Source: Callorhinus ursinus
Lineage: Eukaryota > Chordata > Mammalia > Carnivora > Otariidae
Length of the DNA stretch: 64,000 nt
Direction of reading: 5' to 3'
Assembly: GCF_003265705.1 (NCBI RefSeq)
Contig: NW_020313288.1
Location: 611,210 to 675,209, forward strand
The notes below the pieces were generated by a model, which searched no databases, was not told the DNA's origin, and worked only from the letters and a program-made list of their open reading frames with translations. Of the stretch, positions 10,556 through 22,293 are shown piece by piece (position 1 is the stretch's first letter; each line of letters opens with the position of its first letter). The translations under genes and the position numbers were made by a program.

Positions 10556-11200
10556 CATTCACAAATTCCGTCAGCTAAGTCTTCAAATAGGTCCCCAAAC
10601 AACTGCTTCCCTGGATAGGCGCAGCTACCTGGAACCTGGGCTCCCTCCCATGAGCCAGAGGGACCTCACAGAAGGGTGGATCCCATCAACCACATTCAAT
10701 GTGTGGATTCCAGCCAGATCCCAACCCCAACAAGGCATCTTTGATCAATAAGGACTTGAACACTGGATGTCAAATGACACGAAGAAAGGATGATCACTTT
10801 TTAGAGTGTGATCATGGCTTTGGGACTAAGTTAAAGAATCCCTGTTGCTAAAGGATTCACATGTGAAATAACAGGCTGTCTGGAGTTTGCCTTAAAACGG
10901 AGAGAAACAAGGCCAGCTCCACATTGATAATTATCGGAGCAAAGTAATGGGCACAGTTGTTGCTGTCGTTGGGGGGGGTGGGTCATGACACTACCAGCTC
11001 TATTTGTGTGTGTGTTTGAAATGTTCCATCATAAAAACTGTTAAAAAAAAAAACAAACAAGAATAAAATAAAATGTTGGTCTGACCCTGTCCCTCCTCTG
11101 CCTGCAGCCCTCCAGGGCTCCCACCTCCCTCAGGGTATAAGCCCACATCCTCTCCGTGCCCACAAGGTCCTGTGCAGCCGCCTGCCTCTTCCTCCCCTCC
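10556..11200. other. Unassigned stretch with a repeat-like 3' end
   Basis: 10760-11065 ends in TTTGAAATGTTCCATCATAAAAACTGTT-A10, the reverse-strand counterpart of the motif near 4085. It is probably the 3' end of an ancient retroelement whose family I cannot fix. The rest is unassigned. Confidence 0.4.
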
Positions 11201-11204
11201 CTTC

Positions 11205-11600
11205 CCCTCCCATCTCTGTGGTACATCCATACCATGGAACACCACACCTCAGAGGATGGAACTGTGGATGCAACAGTTTGAGCAAGAAGGAAAGAAGCCA
11301 GATTCAAAAGGCCATGTGCTCTGTGATTCTATTTATGGGACTTTCTGGAAAAGGCAAAACAGTAGTGACAGAGAACAGATCGGAGGTTGCCAGGAGTTGG
11401 GGTGCGAAGTGGGGTTGACGGTGAAGGGGAAACCTAAGGGAATATGGGGGTGTGGTGGAAACAGTGACTGTGCTGTTGGTTATATGACTCCAAGTATTTG
11501 CCAGAACTCTAGAACTCTACACCAAAAATATGAAGTCTACAATGTGTGAAGAAAGTATGCTGTACACCTTAAAATGGACAACTGAAAAATGTTCTGTAGC
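11205..11600 (+). mobile_element. Old L1M/L1ME 3'-end fragment
   Basis: It shows the ordered 3' UTR words GATTCTATTTATGGGA, CGGAGGTTGCCAGGAGTTGGGG, GTGGAAACAGTGACTGTG and TACACCTTAAAATGGACAAC. Confidence 0.75.
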
Positions 11601-11742
11601 TAATTCATTGGGTTTTCCAGTATCACTAAAGGTAAAATGTAAGAAGCAAATAGCCTATTAGCAACCACTTCCCATTTCCCATCAAGACTTAGTTCTTGTC
11701 CATAGTATGCCAATTATGTATGAATTGTTTAAAAGCCTAATC

Positions 11743-11933
11743 GTGGGATGCCTGGGTGGCTCAGTCGGTTAAGCATCTGCCTTCAGTTCAGGTCATGATC
11801 CCAGGATCCTGGGATGTAGTGCTGCATCAGGCTTCCTGCTCAGCAGGGAGCCTGCCTCTCCCTCTGCCCCTGCCCCTCCCCCCCACTCATGCTCTCTCTC
11901 TCTGAAATAAATAAAATCTTAAAAAAATAAAAT
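11743..11933 (+). mobile_element. Carnivore SINE
   Basis: Flanked by the perfect 12-bp duplication AAAAGCCTAATC (11731-11742 and 11934-11945). Confidence 0.93.
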
Positions 11934-12199
11934 AAAAGCCTAATCACTTTTCCAAGTATGTGTTACATGGTGATAGCATTCTTTCAAGTTAACTATGTTT
12001 TTATTCTATCACTCTAAAGAGAAAAATTTCCTCCAACCAGTTAATGTTTTATTTTTAAAAAATATGTTATATAAAAAAGGACTTACTTTGTCAAAGTAAA
12101 AAAGAAAAGGTGTACTATACAACAAAACTATGTATCCCCCTTAAAAGTAAAACTTGGGATAAAACATAAAAATGAATAAGAATGTAATAAAAGATCTAC

Positions 12200-12520
12200 C
12201 TCGTGCAGGGCACCGTGACAAACATCTTGGGGTTACCATAAAGGACCTTGAGGACAGATCTGCCCAGAGTTCCAACCGGGAGTAGGACCCATATGAAGAC
12301 AAACCAAAGGAGACTGGAGATACCAAAGCATTACCCACCAAGGGATGGGGATGGGGGGTGATGGCTTGATGTGTACAGAGTTTCCTTTTGGGACAATGAA
12401 CAATTTTTGGAACTAAACAGAAGTGATAGTTGCACAAGACTGTGAATGCACTAAATGCTGCCAAGCCATCCACTGGAAGAAGGTTAATTTTATGTTATGT
12501 GAATCTCACCTCGATGAAAG
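12200..12520 (+). mobile_element. Old L1M 3'-end fragment
   Basis: It contains the AAGGAGACTGGAGATACC, TTTCCTTTTGGGACAATGAAC and GATAGTTGCACAAGACTGTGAATGCACTAAATGC order of L1M 3' UTRs. Confidence 0.7.
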
Positions 12521-12929
12521 ACACACCCCAGAGAGGTTGGTTCATGGTTACTGAATTTGAATGTTCTTCAAAACAAGATATTAAATCGGAAAAGCAAGAT
12601 TCAGGACAACATACAAAGAGGTGGCTGTTTGTGTGGGTGAATGGGTTTGTATGTGTTTGTGACTCAGGAAGGAAAACACTGCTGTGTCTCTGGTCTAAGG
12701 AGTTGTTGGCTCCTTGACGGTCATAAAGCAAAATGCAAGCAATCTGACCCCACCACTGAAGCCTTGAGAAGGGGAAGATGATAGGTCTCAAGTCATCAAG
12801 TCCCCAGTGCCCACGGCCAGCGAGCATGCCCTAGTTTCTTTCAAGCTTAACCATCAAGAATCTTTCCTACACACTCAGTGAGGGAGAAGGGCAGAGGTCA
12901 ATCCTGGGACCCTACTGTTTTCTTCTCCT
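12521..12929. other. Unassigned non-coding stretch
   Basis: Nothing recognised. Confidence 0.5.
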
Positions 12930-13080
12930 TGTATCTTCTGAGGACCTACTGTGTGCCAGGCAGAGCTAGGCAGTGGGCAACGTGATGGACAAAAATCCCT
13001 CCTTGAGCTGACATTCTAGTTGGAAAAAACAGCCAGGAAATGAACAGAGATCAATTCGGATAGTAACAGGATGAGCCTCA
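12930..13080 (-). mobile_element. L2 remnant, left part
   Basis: GAGGACCTACTGTGTGCCAGGCAGAGCTAGGCA followed by TGACATTCTAGTTGG is reversed L2 3' sequence. It continues at about 13400 after an L1 insert. Confidence 0.65.
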
Positions 13081-13392
13081 AAAACATCATGCTGAGTGAG
13101 AGAAGCCAGGTGTCAAAGGACACAGCATATGATTCTATTTATAGGAAATGTCCAAAACAGGCAAATCCATAGGGACAGAAAGCAGATGAGTGGGTGCCTG
13201 GACCAGGGACAGGGTTATGAGGAGTGACTGCTAATGGGCATACGGTTTCCTTTGGGGGTGGTGAAAATGTTTTGGAACCAGGTAGAGATGGTGGTTGCAC
13301 ATCAGTGTGAATGTACTGAATGCCACTGAACCGTGCACCTTAAAGTGGTGAATCTTGTGATGTGTGGGTATCCCTTCAATTAAAAAAAAATT
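13081..13392 (+). mobile_element. L1M 3'-end fragment inside L2
   Basis: It contains AACATCATGCTGAGTGAGAGAAGCC, ATATGATTCTATTTATAGGAAATGTCC, GGTTTCCTTTGGGGGTGG and GTGCACCTTAAAGTGGTGAAT, and ends in A-rich sequence (13381-13390). Confidence 0.85.
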
Positions 13393-13399
13393 CAGGTTG

Positions 13400-13620
13400 G
13401 TGGTGATCATAATGGGAACAACAGAACAGGGTGTTGTACTAGAGAATGCTAGGGTGGTCAAGGAGGCCTCTCTGAGGAGATGTCATTGGAGTTGAGTGAG
13501 ACCTGAAGGAAGTGGAGTTCAACTGGGGTGCGTGTTCCAGACAGAGCAGACTGTGGGAGCAGAGGCCATGAGGTGGGAACTAGCTTGGCTGTTCCAGGTG
13601 CAGAAGTGTGCAACTGGACT
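13400..13620 (-). mobile_element. L2 remnant, right part
   Basis: GAGGCCTCTCTGAGGAGATGTCATTGGAGTTGAG, CCAGACAGAGCAGACTGTGGGAGCAGAGGCC and ACTAGCTTGGCTGTTCCAGG follow the order of reversed L2. Confidence 0.65.
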
Positions 13621-13659
13621 CCGGGAGCAAGGGGTGCATGGAAACAAATACAAAAATAG

Positions 13660-13946
13660 CCCTACCTCCTGCCATACCCCTCACTTCCTTAGCTCCAGCT
13701 ACTTGGACCTTGTCTCCATCCCCACACACTCCAAGCTCCCTCTCACCTCAGGGCCTTTGCACATGGTGTTCTTTATGCTCAAAACACTGTTCTCCCTAAT
13801 CTTCATCTATCGATCCCTCCCCAAACTCAGTCTCTGCTTACAAGTCTGTTCTTCACAGGAATATCCCCTGTTATCCCAGGCTGAGCTAGACCCTACCTCC
13901 TCTTATTCCACCCTTTCTTTCCCTTTATTGCATGATTTAGCTTTGT

Positions 13947-14024
<78 letters not shown>

Positions 14025-14130
14025 GTGAGAGAGAAAGAGAGAGACTATCTTGTTGATCATTATATCCCTAACACATAGCACGGTGCCTGGCACATGAAAG
14101 GGGTTCAATCAATATTAGGTGAATGAGTGT
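13660..14130 (+). mobile_element. L2 3'-end remnant
   Basis: It contains CACCTCAGGGCCTTTGCACATG and AACACATAGCACGGTGCCTGGCACATGAAAGG, and ends TCAATCAATATTAGGTGAATGAG. A compound microsatellite has expanded inside it. Confidence 0.8.
13953..14044. repeat. (GT)n-(GA)n compound microsatellite
   Basis: Twenty GT units (13953-13992) pass directly into an impure GA run to 14044. Confidence 0.97.
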
Positions 14131-14157
14131 ATATCTAAATATATTGACTCAGTAGAC

Positions 14158-14365
14158 CTGTGGGTCTCAACCAGGGGCCATTCTGGCCCCCAGGGGACAC
14201 TTGGCGGTGTCTGGAGACTTGGTTGCCACAAGTTGGGGCGTGCTACTGGTATCTAGCGGTTAGAGGCCAGAGACATTTCAATGCCCTGCAATGCCTAAGG
14301 TAGCTCCTCACAACTAAGAATTATCCGATCCCAAATGTCAACAGTGCCAATACTGAGAAACTCTG
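14158..14365 (+). mobile_element. MER20 (hAT-Charlie) DNA transposon
   Basis: About 208 bp, starting CTGTGGGTCTCAACCAGGGG and ending GAGAAACTCTG, with CAGGGGACACTTGGCGGTGTCTGGAGAC and AAGAATTATCCG inside. The length and ends fit MER20. Confidence 0.85.
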
Positions 14366-14524
14366 GACTAGACAAGGCAGTTACAAGATACAGATGGCTA
14401 GCGCTTAGAGTATTTTCTACACAGAAAAGTAATATGGGAGCTCTACCCAGAGACATTTCCTTGTGATCTTGGACTGAAGGGATCCTGGTAAAACCAGCAG
14501 TCCTGTCAAGACCAAGACTGTTTA

Positions 14525-14720
14525 GGGGCACCCGGGTGGCTCAGTCGGTTAAGTGTCTGCTTTTGGCTCAGGTCGTGATCCCAGGGTCCTGGGATCAAGT
14601 CCTGCATTGGGCTCCCTGCTCAGCAGGAAGTCTGCTTCTCCCTCTCCCTCTGCCTGCCACTCCCCCTGCTGTGTACTCTCTCTTTCTCTGTCAAATAAAT
14701 AAATAAAATCTTTTTTAAAA
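14525..14720 (+). mobile_element. Carnivore SINE
   Basis: Perfect 17-bp duplications AAGACCAAGACTGTTTA lie at 14508-14524 and 14721-14737. Confidence 0.95.
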
Positions 14721-14769
14721 AAGACCAAGACTGTTTAATACAGAACAGCAACAGCAAGCAAAGCAAGTA

Positions 14770-14935
14770 ACAGATGGGTCTTTCCTATGCACCAAACACT
14801 GTGCTGAAAGTTTTATGTGCATTAAGTCATTTAATCTTCACAATAATCCTAGGAGGTAGATACTATTAATTCCCACTTTACAAATGAAACTAGAACACAA
14901 CAAGGTTAGTTTGCCTATGGTCACTGCATAATTTT
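14770..14935 (-). mobile_element. MIR remnant
   Basis: ATTAAGTCATTTAATCTTCACAATAATCCTAGGAGGTAGATACTATTAATTCCCACTTTACA is characteristic of reversed MIR. Confidence 0.8.
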
Positions 14936-15069
14936 TTCTTCTCAGTCTTGGGATCATTCATTCATTCATAAGCAGCTATAAGTGGAGATGGTATGATTCT
15001 TCAATAAAGTTAAGGTCAATTCCAGCCATGTGTTTAAAGAGTCTTTACAGATGAAGAATGTCTGTGTAT

Positions 15070-16010
15070 TGAGACATCAGAAAAGAGTAAATCAAGACAA
15101 GTCACTGACTGGGATAAGATATTTTGCTCTGTTCATATCCCAAGAAAAAATTCATATCCAGAATATGAAAAGAGCTGCTATGGATTAAAAAGGCATAGGT
15201 AAATAATCCAACTGGAGATGGGCAAAAACATGAACAAGCAGTTCACAGGAAACATGAAAGGGCTATAAACCAGGACAAGAAGCTCAGGTTATTTGTAATC
15301 AGGGAAATGAACATTAAATGAGATATCGTTTCATTCCTAGTAGATACAAAAATGCATACGAGTGCTGGAGAGGAAAGAGAATGGGGACTCTCCTCCACTA
15401 AGGGTGGGAGCTAAAGATGGCATGCCCAGTTGGCAAAGCTCTGGTGTTAACCATTAACAGTGAACATGCACGTATCCCTGAGTTGGCATTTTCACTCCCA
15501 GGTATATATACACAAGAGAAACTTGCACATCTGCCTCAGGAGACATGGATAAGAATGTTTGTAGCAGCAGTATCCATAAGAATCCCACACTGGAAAACCC
15601 CAAATATCTATCAGTGGAAGAGTGGACATATCCATTATGTTATACTACACTGTGCAGAAAAATGCAGGAATATACGCAAAAATTTGGATGCACTTCCCAG
15701 CCAAGATGCTGATAAAGAAGCAGGTTGCAGTATGATTCTATTTATATAAAGTTCACAAACAGGCAACATTAATTAGTACTTGTTTGGGGGCTAAAACTAA
15801 GGGAAAGTTTCTGCATGCAATTCACTGCTTCATGAAAGCAGTGGTTACTGCTTTCATGAGAGGGAGGAACATAAGAAAAAGTAGGCCACACAGAGGACTT
15901 CCAAGTTACTAGTAACATTTTATTCCGTAAAGTTAAATAGGCATATAGACATTTATTGCTATTCATTCAATTTTCAGATATGTTTTTGTATTATTTTATA
16001 TGTAAGTTGT
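15070..16010 (+). mobile_element. Old L1 3' portion
   Basis: Decayed ORF2 end and 3' UTR: AACTGGAGATGGGCAAAAACATGAACAAGCAGTTCAC, TTTTCACTCCCAGGTATATA, TAGCAGCAGTATCCATAAG, then GTATGATTCTATTTATATAAAG. Confidence 0.75.
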
Positions 16011-16022
16011 TTAATAATTCTA

Positions 16023-16193
16023 TTTTAGAGAGAAAGTGAGCACGGAGAGGGTGGCAGAGGGAGAGGGAGAGACAGAATCTCAAGCAGACTCCCCACTGAG
16101 CATGGAGCCTGACATGGAGCTCGATCCCTTGATCCCAAGATCATGACCTGAGCCAAAATAAAAAGACACCTAACCGAGTCACCCAGGCACCCC
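16023..16193 (-). mobile_element. Carnivore SINE, diverged
   Basis: Reversed SINE with the GAGCCTGACATGGAGCTCGATCCC block. The head is altered by an AAAATAAAAA change at 16155-16163, and no clear duplication was found. Confidence 0.85.
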
Positions 16194-16309
16194 ATTTCAC
16201 CATTTTCAAAGGCCATATAGGGTTTATTGTAATTTTGCAAAAATTATTCAGCACTAAACATCTCATCAATATGAGTTACTGCATTTAAGGGACAAAGGGT
16301 GAAAAAACA

Positions 16310-16785
16310 TATGATCCCTTCAAGATAGAATTTGATGAAATATCCATTGTTTATGAAAATCCTTAGCAAATAAGAAATGGAAGACATTTCCTTAACTTGA
16401 TAAAGTATATCTAGCAGAAATATTCAGTAAATATTATACTTAATAATAGCAACAAAATCACTGGATGGATTTCTAAGAAATCAGGAATAAGACAAAGATG
16501 TCAGCTATCACTGCTACTATTCAGCAAAGATGAAGGTTCTTAGCCAATGCAATAACATAAGAAAAATAAATGGAGGGAATACGGATTGGAAACAGATAAC
16601 ATTGTCATTTTGCAGATAATATGATTGACTACCTAGACTATCCAATAAACTGAGAAGCTATTATAAATAAAAATTTCTGTAAAGTGATTAGGCAAAAGAT
16701 CAATATTCAAAGAGCAATCAACAGCTCTTTTGTACACCAGCAGCAATCAGTGAGAAAATGCAACAGAAAAAGATACTAAGGGTTT
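16310..16785 (+). mobile_element. Old L1 ORF2 fragment
   Basis: It contains the decayed reverse-transcriptase-region words AGACAAAGATGTCAGCTATCACTGCTACTATTCAGC, TTTTGCAGATAATATGATTGACTACC and CAATATTCAAAGAGCAATCAACAGC. Frameshifts and stops are present. Confidence 0.75.
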
Positions 16786-17261
16786 AGCTCAAGGCCAAAA
16801 TGTGTGCCTACGGTAAGACTAAGTCCTAGTGAAATATACTGCTGAATGACAGCCAGACACTGAATCCCAAAGGACCCCCACATGCTCCTCTCCCATACCA
16901 CTGTCACTTGTCATGAGTCCTGGCCATCATGGCACGGCATTGGTTGCTGAGACATCTGGGCACTCAGAGTGTTTTCTTCTTCCACAAAGATGATAAACAA
17001 ATTGCCTCTCCTGGAAATCTGGACGTGTGCTTCACCTTCCCAGACCTCGTCACCGTCAGGATCCAACCAGGATAGTAGTGGTGACAAGAGGCAGAAAGGT
17101 GGACGCGGTATTCCTCCCCAACAGCCCTTCTACCCCATTCAACCTTCTAGAACCTTCCATCCCAGACACCTCTTGTGACATCACTGGCTGTCCCTCCCTC
17201 CCCACCCCACCCCCACCCCTGGAGGAAACTGCTTCTGGGGCAGGAGGGTTGCTCTTCTCTT
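16786..17261. other. Unassigned non-coding stretch
   Basis: Unique sequence; no exon with splice signals and recognisable protein. Confidence 0.5.
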
Positions 17262-17560
17262 TTCACTCATTCATTTGTTCATGCATTCATATGTTCATGC
17301 ACTGCACTCCTGCAATGGAATTTGTGAAATTTACATGGAGCCACCACACTTATGTTGGGCATTGTGCTAGATGCTGGGGACACGAAGAGGAGCAAAACCA
17401 GATGAGGTCTGTTCAGAAACCCAGCAGGAAAACCTAGACTCATACAAACGAATGCAAACTTACAATTGTGCAGAGAGACCCAAGTCAAGTGGATTTGATG
17501 AAGGACCTGACCCAGGGAGGTCAAGAGAGCTTCCCTGAGCAGAGGCAGCAAGGATCCCAT
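17262..17560 (-). mobile_element. L2 3'-end remnant
   Basis: CACTCATTCATTTGTTCATGC and GGGCATTGTGCTAGATGCTGGGGACACGAAGAGGAGC are reversed L2 sequence. Confidence 0.6.
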
Positions 17561-17564
17561 CACT

Positions 17565-18310
<746 letters not shown>

Positions 18311-18329
18311 GCTCAATACATAAAGATTT

Positions 18330-18639
18330 ATCAACCAAATATTCTGCCCTGCTGAGAGAAAAGAACAAGGAGTGTTCCATTGTCTCTGGAGACTTCTGGT
18401 GGTCAGGTCCATGGCTGACCAGTGTTCACATCACAGAGTACAGAGGTGGCTGTGGCTGGGAGAGCCGGTATCCACCAATATCCATTTGGCTCCTTCTCTA
18501 GACCCCTTGCCTAATGACTGTGTTTCCCAGGCCCCTTGTTGCTACATGTGGTCATCTGGCTAAATCCTGACCCATGGGAAAGAAGCGACGGAGGCAACTT
18601 TGGGGTCATGCCTTTAATGGACGGGAGATGGTGTTCATG
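18330..18639. other. Unassigned non-coding stretch
   Basis: Unique sequence; nothing recognised. Confidence 0.5.
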
Positions 18640-18885
18640 GATAGGCAAATTCACAGAGACAGAAAGTAGAACAGAGGTTGCAAGGGGCTGAGGGAGGGGG
18701 ATGGGGAATGATTGCTGATAGGTATAGAGCCTACCTTTGGGGTGATGGAAATATCTTGGAACTAGACAGAAGTGGTGGGTGCACAACATCATGAATGTAC
18801 TAAACGCCACTGAGTTGTCTGCCTTAAACTGATTAATGGTTAATCTAATGTGAATTTTTCTTCAAAATTGTTTAAATAAATAGAT
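18640..18885 (+). mobile_element. L1M 3'-end fragment
   Basis: It contains GATAGGCAAATTCACAGAGACAGAAAGTAGA, AGAGGTTGCAAGGGGCTGAGG and TGAATGTACTAAACGCCACTGAG, then an A/T-rich end. Confidence 0.8.
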
Positions 18886-18914
18886 TATTCTGACCCTGTG
18901 ACATGATTTAATAT

Positions 18915-19040
18915 TCAGAATGCACTCCATTAGAGCAACTAAAGATCAGAGAGGCCAAGCCACTTGGCGGAAGTCACACAGGAAGCAAGTGGCAGAGGGG
19001 CAGAAGTCATGCCTGGCTCTGTAACTCTGCTCTGTCCTAG
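18915..19040 (-). mobile_element. MIR remnant
   Basis: CAGAGAGGCCAAGCCACTTGGCGGAAGTCACACAGGAAGCAAGTGGCAGAG is the conserved MIR core in reverse. Confidence 0.75.
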
Positions 19041-19362
19041 CTCTTCACAGAACATGGCTGTGTGACCATTCCGACCGATACAACATAAAGGCAAGTCAGC
19101 TTCTGGAAACAAATCTGCTTTAAAGGACAAGCAGGAAAGGAAAGATCACTGCAGTTTCCCCTTCCCCTCTCTTCCTGCCTGGAATGAGGATGTCCTGTGT
19201 GGAGCCACTGCAGCTATTTTGTAATCATGAGGCAAGAAGATGGGGCACAAGAAGCCAGCAGCTTAGGACATTAAGATCCTGGGCCTTTGATGGCAACAGT
19301 GAGTAGCTGAATCAAAGCCAGCATCCATTTACATGTAGATTTCCCATCTGCTGAGAAAAAAT
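19041..19362. other. Unassigned non-coding stretch
   Basis: Nothing recognised. Confidence 0.5.
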
Positions 19363-19376
19363 AAGCCCCTGTTTAA

Positions 19377-19585
19377 AAAAAAAATTATTTATTTATTTAT
19401 TTTGTAGAGAGTGAGCATGTGTGTGAGTTGGGGGGGGCAGAGGGAAAGAGAGAGAGAATCCTCAAGCCGACTTCCTGCTGAGTGCAGAGCCCGACACATG
19501 GCTCGATCCCAAGACCCTGAGACCATGACCTGAGCCAAAATCAAGAATCTGGACACTTAACCAACTGAGCCACCCAGGTGTCCCC
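19377..19585 (-). mobile_element. Carnivore SINE A of a nested triplet
   Basis: Reversed, with an (ATTT)n tail at 19384-19402. The flanks AAGCCCCTGTTTAAAA (left) and AAGCCCAATTTTTTAAAA (right) share the target word AAGCCC. Confidence 0.9.
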
Positions 19586-19616
19586 AAGCCCAATTTTTTA
19601 AAAAATATTTTATTTT

Positions 19617-19798
19617 TTTTTAAAGATTTTATTTATTTGAGATAGAAAGAGAGCATGAGCAGGGGGAGTAGCAGAGGGAGAGGGAGAAGCAGGCTCCCTA
19701 CTGAGCAGGGAGCCCGACGTGGGGCTCGATCCCAGGACCCTGAGATCATGACCAGAGCCGAAGGCAGACATTTAACCAACTGAGTCTCCCAGGCACCC
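19617..19798 (-). mobile_element. Carnivore SINE B of a nested triplet
   Basis: It lies between duplications AAAAAATATTTTAT (about 19600-19613 and 19800-19813), inside the T-rich tail of SINE C. Confidence 0.9.
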
Positions 19799-19804
19799 CA
19801 AAAA

Positions 19805-19907
19805 ATATTTTATATTTAAGTAATCCCTGTGCCCGACGTGGGGCTTGAACTCCTAACCCCGAGATCAAAAGTGGCATGCTCTACCGACTGAGCCAGCTAG
19901 ATGCCCC
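19805..19907 (-). mobile_element. Older short carnivore SINE C of a nested triplet
   Basis: About 100 bp of the short type: TTAAGTAATCCCTGTGCCCGACGTGGGGCTTGAACTC...ATGCTCTACCGACTGAGCCAGC, lacking the long CT-rich segment. Its outer flank AAGCCCCTATTTC matches the left flank of SINE A, so C inserted first. Confidence 0.8.
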
Positions 19908-19924
19908 AAGCCCCTATTTCAAAA

Positions 19925-20249
19925 CCTGCTTTGGTTAGATTTTCTTTTAGACGAAGTCAAATGCTAACAGCTATAACCTTCAAGTGATATTTCTGGGCTG
20001 ACTTGGAGTTAACAGTTTATGATGGACATAGGTTATCTAGCTAAATAATTAGCCCCAGATTTCTCAAGACAAAAGTCTTAAACTCATTCATGGTGCTCCC
20101 ATATACTTGGTAGCAATGCATCAGTGCAGCTCTGTTGAAGAACAACTTGGCTGTATTTGTCAAAAATTTAAAACATATATCCTTTTTTCCCTGTTTCTGT
20201 ATTGTGTCAATTTGGTATTCTATGGGGCTGACTCATTACTTTTTTATAT
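19925..20249. other. Unassigned AT-rich stretch
   Basis: Nothing recognised. Confidence 0.5.
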
Positions 20250-20259
20250 TTAAGTTAAT

Positions 20260-20458
20260 ATCTTTTTTTAAAGATTTTATTTCTTTATTTGACAGAGAGA
20301 GACCCAGCGAGAGAAGGAACACAAGCAGGGGGAGTGGGAGAGGGAGAAGCAGGCTTCCCGCGGAGCAGGGAGCCCAGTGCGGGGCTCGATCCCAGGATCC
20401 TGGGATCATGACCTGAGCCTAAGGCAGACCCTTAACGACTGAGCCACCCAGGTGCCCC
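20260..20458 (-). mobile_element. Carnivore SINE
   Basis: 10-bp duplications TTAAGTTAAT lie at 20250-20259 and 20459-20468. It belongs to the TTAACGACTGAGCC subfamily. Confidence 0.93.
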
Positions 20459-21004
20459 TTAAGTTAATTTCTAAAAATATTATGAAAGTAATACACATAT
20501 ATATGCTTTTAATTTCAAAATCTGATTAAAAAGTGGGCAGAGGAAATGAATAGACATTTTCCCAAAGAAGACATGCAAATGGCCAGCAGGTACATGAAAG
20601 ATGCTTAACATCACTCATCCTGAGGGAAATGAAAATTAAAACCACAATGACCTATCACCTCACACCTGTTAGAATGGCCGTTGTCAAAAATACAAGAGAT
20701 AACAAGCATTGGCAAGGATGTGGAGAAAAGAGAACGCTTGTGCACTGTTGGTAGGAATGTAAGTTGGTGCAGCCACTGGGGGAAACAGTATGGACGTTCC
20801 TCAAATTAAACCATTATATTATATGATCCAGTGATTTTACTTCTGGGTATATACCCAAAGGAAGTGAAAATAGGATCTCAAATTGAGATCTGCACCCTCA
20901 TGTTCATTGCAGCATTTTTAATGATAGCCAAGATATGGAAACAACCTAAGTCTTGGTCAATAGGTGGATGGATAAAGAAAATGTGAGATGTATGCGTGTG
21001 CATG

Positions 21005-21032
21005 CACACACACACACACACACACACACACA
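21005..21032. repeat. (CA)n microsatellite
   Basis: Fourteen CA units within the L1 fragment. Confidence 0.95.
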
Positions 21033-21378
21033 GGACTACTATTCAGCCTTACAAAGGAAGGAAATCCTGCCATTTGCAACAACATAGATGGACTTTGAGG
21101 ACATTATGCTAAGTGAAATAAATCAGAGACAAATACCATATGGTCTCACTTAAATGTGGAATCTAAAAACAAGACGAAAGAAAAAAACCGAACTTAAGGA
21201 TACGGAGAATAGACTGGCAGTTGCCAGAAGTGGGGTGGTGAGCATGGGCAAAGTAAGTGAAGGGGGTCAAGGGGTACAAACTTTCAGTTATAAAATAAGT
21301 TAGTCCCGGGGATGCAATGTGTAGCGTGGTGGCTGTAATTAACATACTGTACTGCATATTTGAAAGTTGCTAAGAGAG

Positions 21379-21577
21379 GGCTCCTGGGTGGCTCAGTTGG
21401 TTAAGCGACTGCCTTCGGCTCAGGTCATGATCCTGGAGTCCCGGGTTCGAGTCCCACATCGGGCTCCCTGCTCAGCAGGGAGTCTGCTTCTCCCTCTGAC
21501 CCTCTTCCCTCTCGTGCTCTCTATCTCTCACTCTCTCTCTCTCAAATAAATAAATAAAATCTTAAAAAAAAGTTCTG
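21379..21577 (+). mobile_element. Carnivore SINE
   Basis: Perfect 17-bp duplications GAAAGTTGCTAAGAGAG lie at 21362-21378 and 21578-21594. Its diagnostic words (TTAAGCGACTGCC, CCTGGAGTCCCGGG, CTGACCCTCTTCCCTCTCGTG) mark a second SINE subfamily also seen at 24447 and 46744. Confidence 0.95.
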
Positions 21578-21770
21578 GAAAGTTGCTAAGAGAGTAGATC
21601 TTAAAAGTTCTCATCACAAGAAAAAGATTGTAAGTACATTTGCTGACAGTAACAAGATTTATTGCGATCATTTTGCAACATATCCAAATAGAATTATGTG
21701 GTACACCTGAAACTCATGTTATATGTCAGTTATATCTCAATAAAAAATAGTAGTAAAATAAGATAACGAA

Positions 21771-22046
21771 GCCCCCCAAACATCCCCTCAAGTAGAGGGC
21801 CGCATTTGGCCCACGGGATGGTGGTTTGGCATTCCCCCTGTAGACCAGCCCTGGTGATGTTCCGTTTTATTTTTCTAGGGAAAATCTGTACGTTTTCTCA
21901 GAGCTCCCCCTGGTGGGAGCTTCCATCTCTCTCTGCACCCCCTCCCGGCCGCCCCCTCCCCCACCCCACCGCCCCCTGGGGAGCATGAAACCCTGCATCT
22001 GGAGTCTCTACCTACAGGTAACAGAGATGGACTGCCCTGACAGTAG
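21771..22046. other. Unassigned stretch with a CTCF-like word
   Basis: C-rich unique sequence. GAGCTCCCCCTGGTGGGAGC (21901-21920) resembles the CTCF core. Confidence 0.4.
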
Positions 22047-22065
22047 GCTGCTGTGGTTTTTTTCT

Positions 22066-22293
22066 TTTTTTCTTGTGGTTTTTTTTTTTTATGATTAATT
22101 ATTTATTTATCTGAGCTAGAGTGAGAGTGAGAGAAAGCGCAAGTGGGGGGTGCGGGGGGGAGGGAGGAGCAGAGGGAGAGGGAGGAGCAGGCTCCCCACT
22201 GAGCAGGGAGCCCAACATGGGGTTCGATCACAGAATCCTGGGATCGTGACCTGAGCAGAAGGCGGACGCTTAACTGAGCCACCCAGGCGCCCC
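22066..22293 (-). mobile_element. Carnivore SINE
   Basis: Imperfect duplications GGCTGCTGTGGTTTTTTT (22047 on) and GGCCGCTGTGTTTTTTTT (22294 on) flank it. Confidence 0.9.

Larger units (their letters stand above)
20515..21770 (+). mobile_element. L1M 3' portion (ORF2 end and 3' UTR)
   Basis: It runs from AAAAAGTGGGCAGAGGAAATGAATAG through GAATGGCCGTTGTCAAAAATACAAGAGATAACAAGC and TTTCAGTTATAAAATAAGTTAG to the 3' end TATATCTCAATAAAAAATAG. A (CA)n run (21005-21032) and the SINE at 21379 interrupt it. The frame is broken. Confidence 0.88.

Noticed and set aside
10127..10751. Two overlapping plus-strand frames of 163 and 177 codons
   Set aside because: The translation is Ser/Leu/Pro/His repeats produced by the pyrimidine-rich tract.
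13953..14044. Regular short repeats considered as CRISPR-like or satellite
   Set aside because: Simple dinucleotide microsatellite in a mammalian genome.
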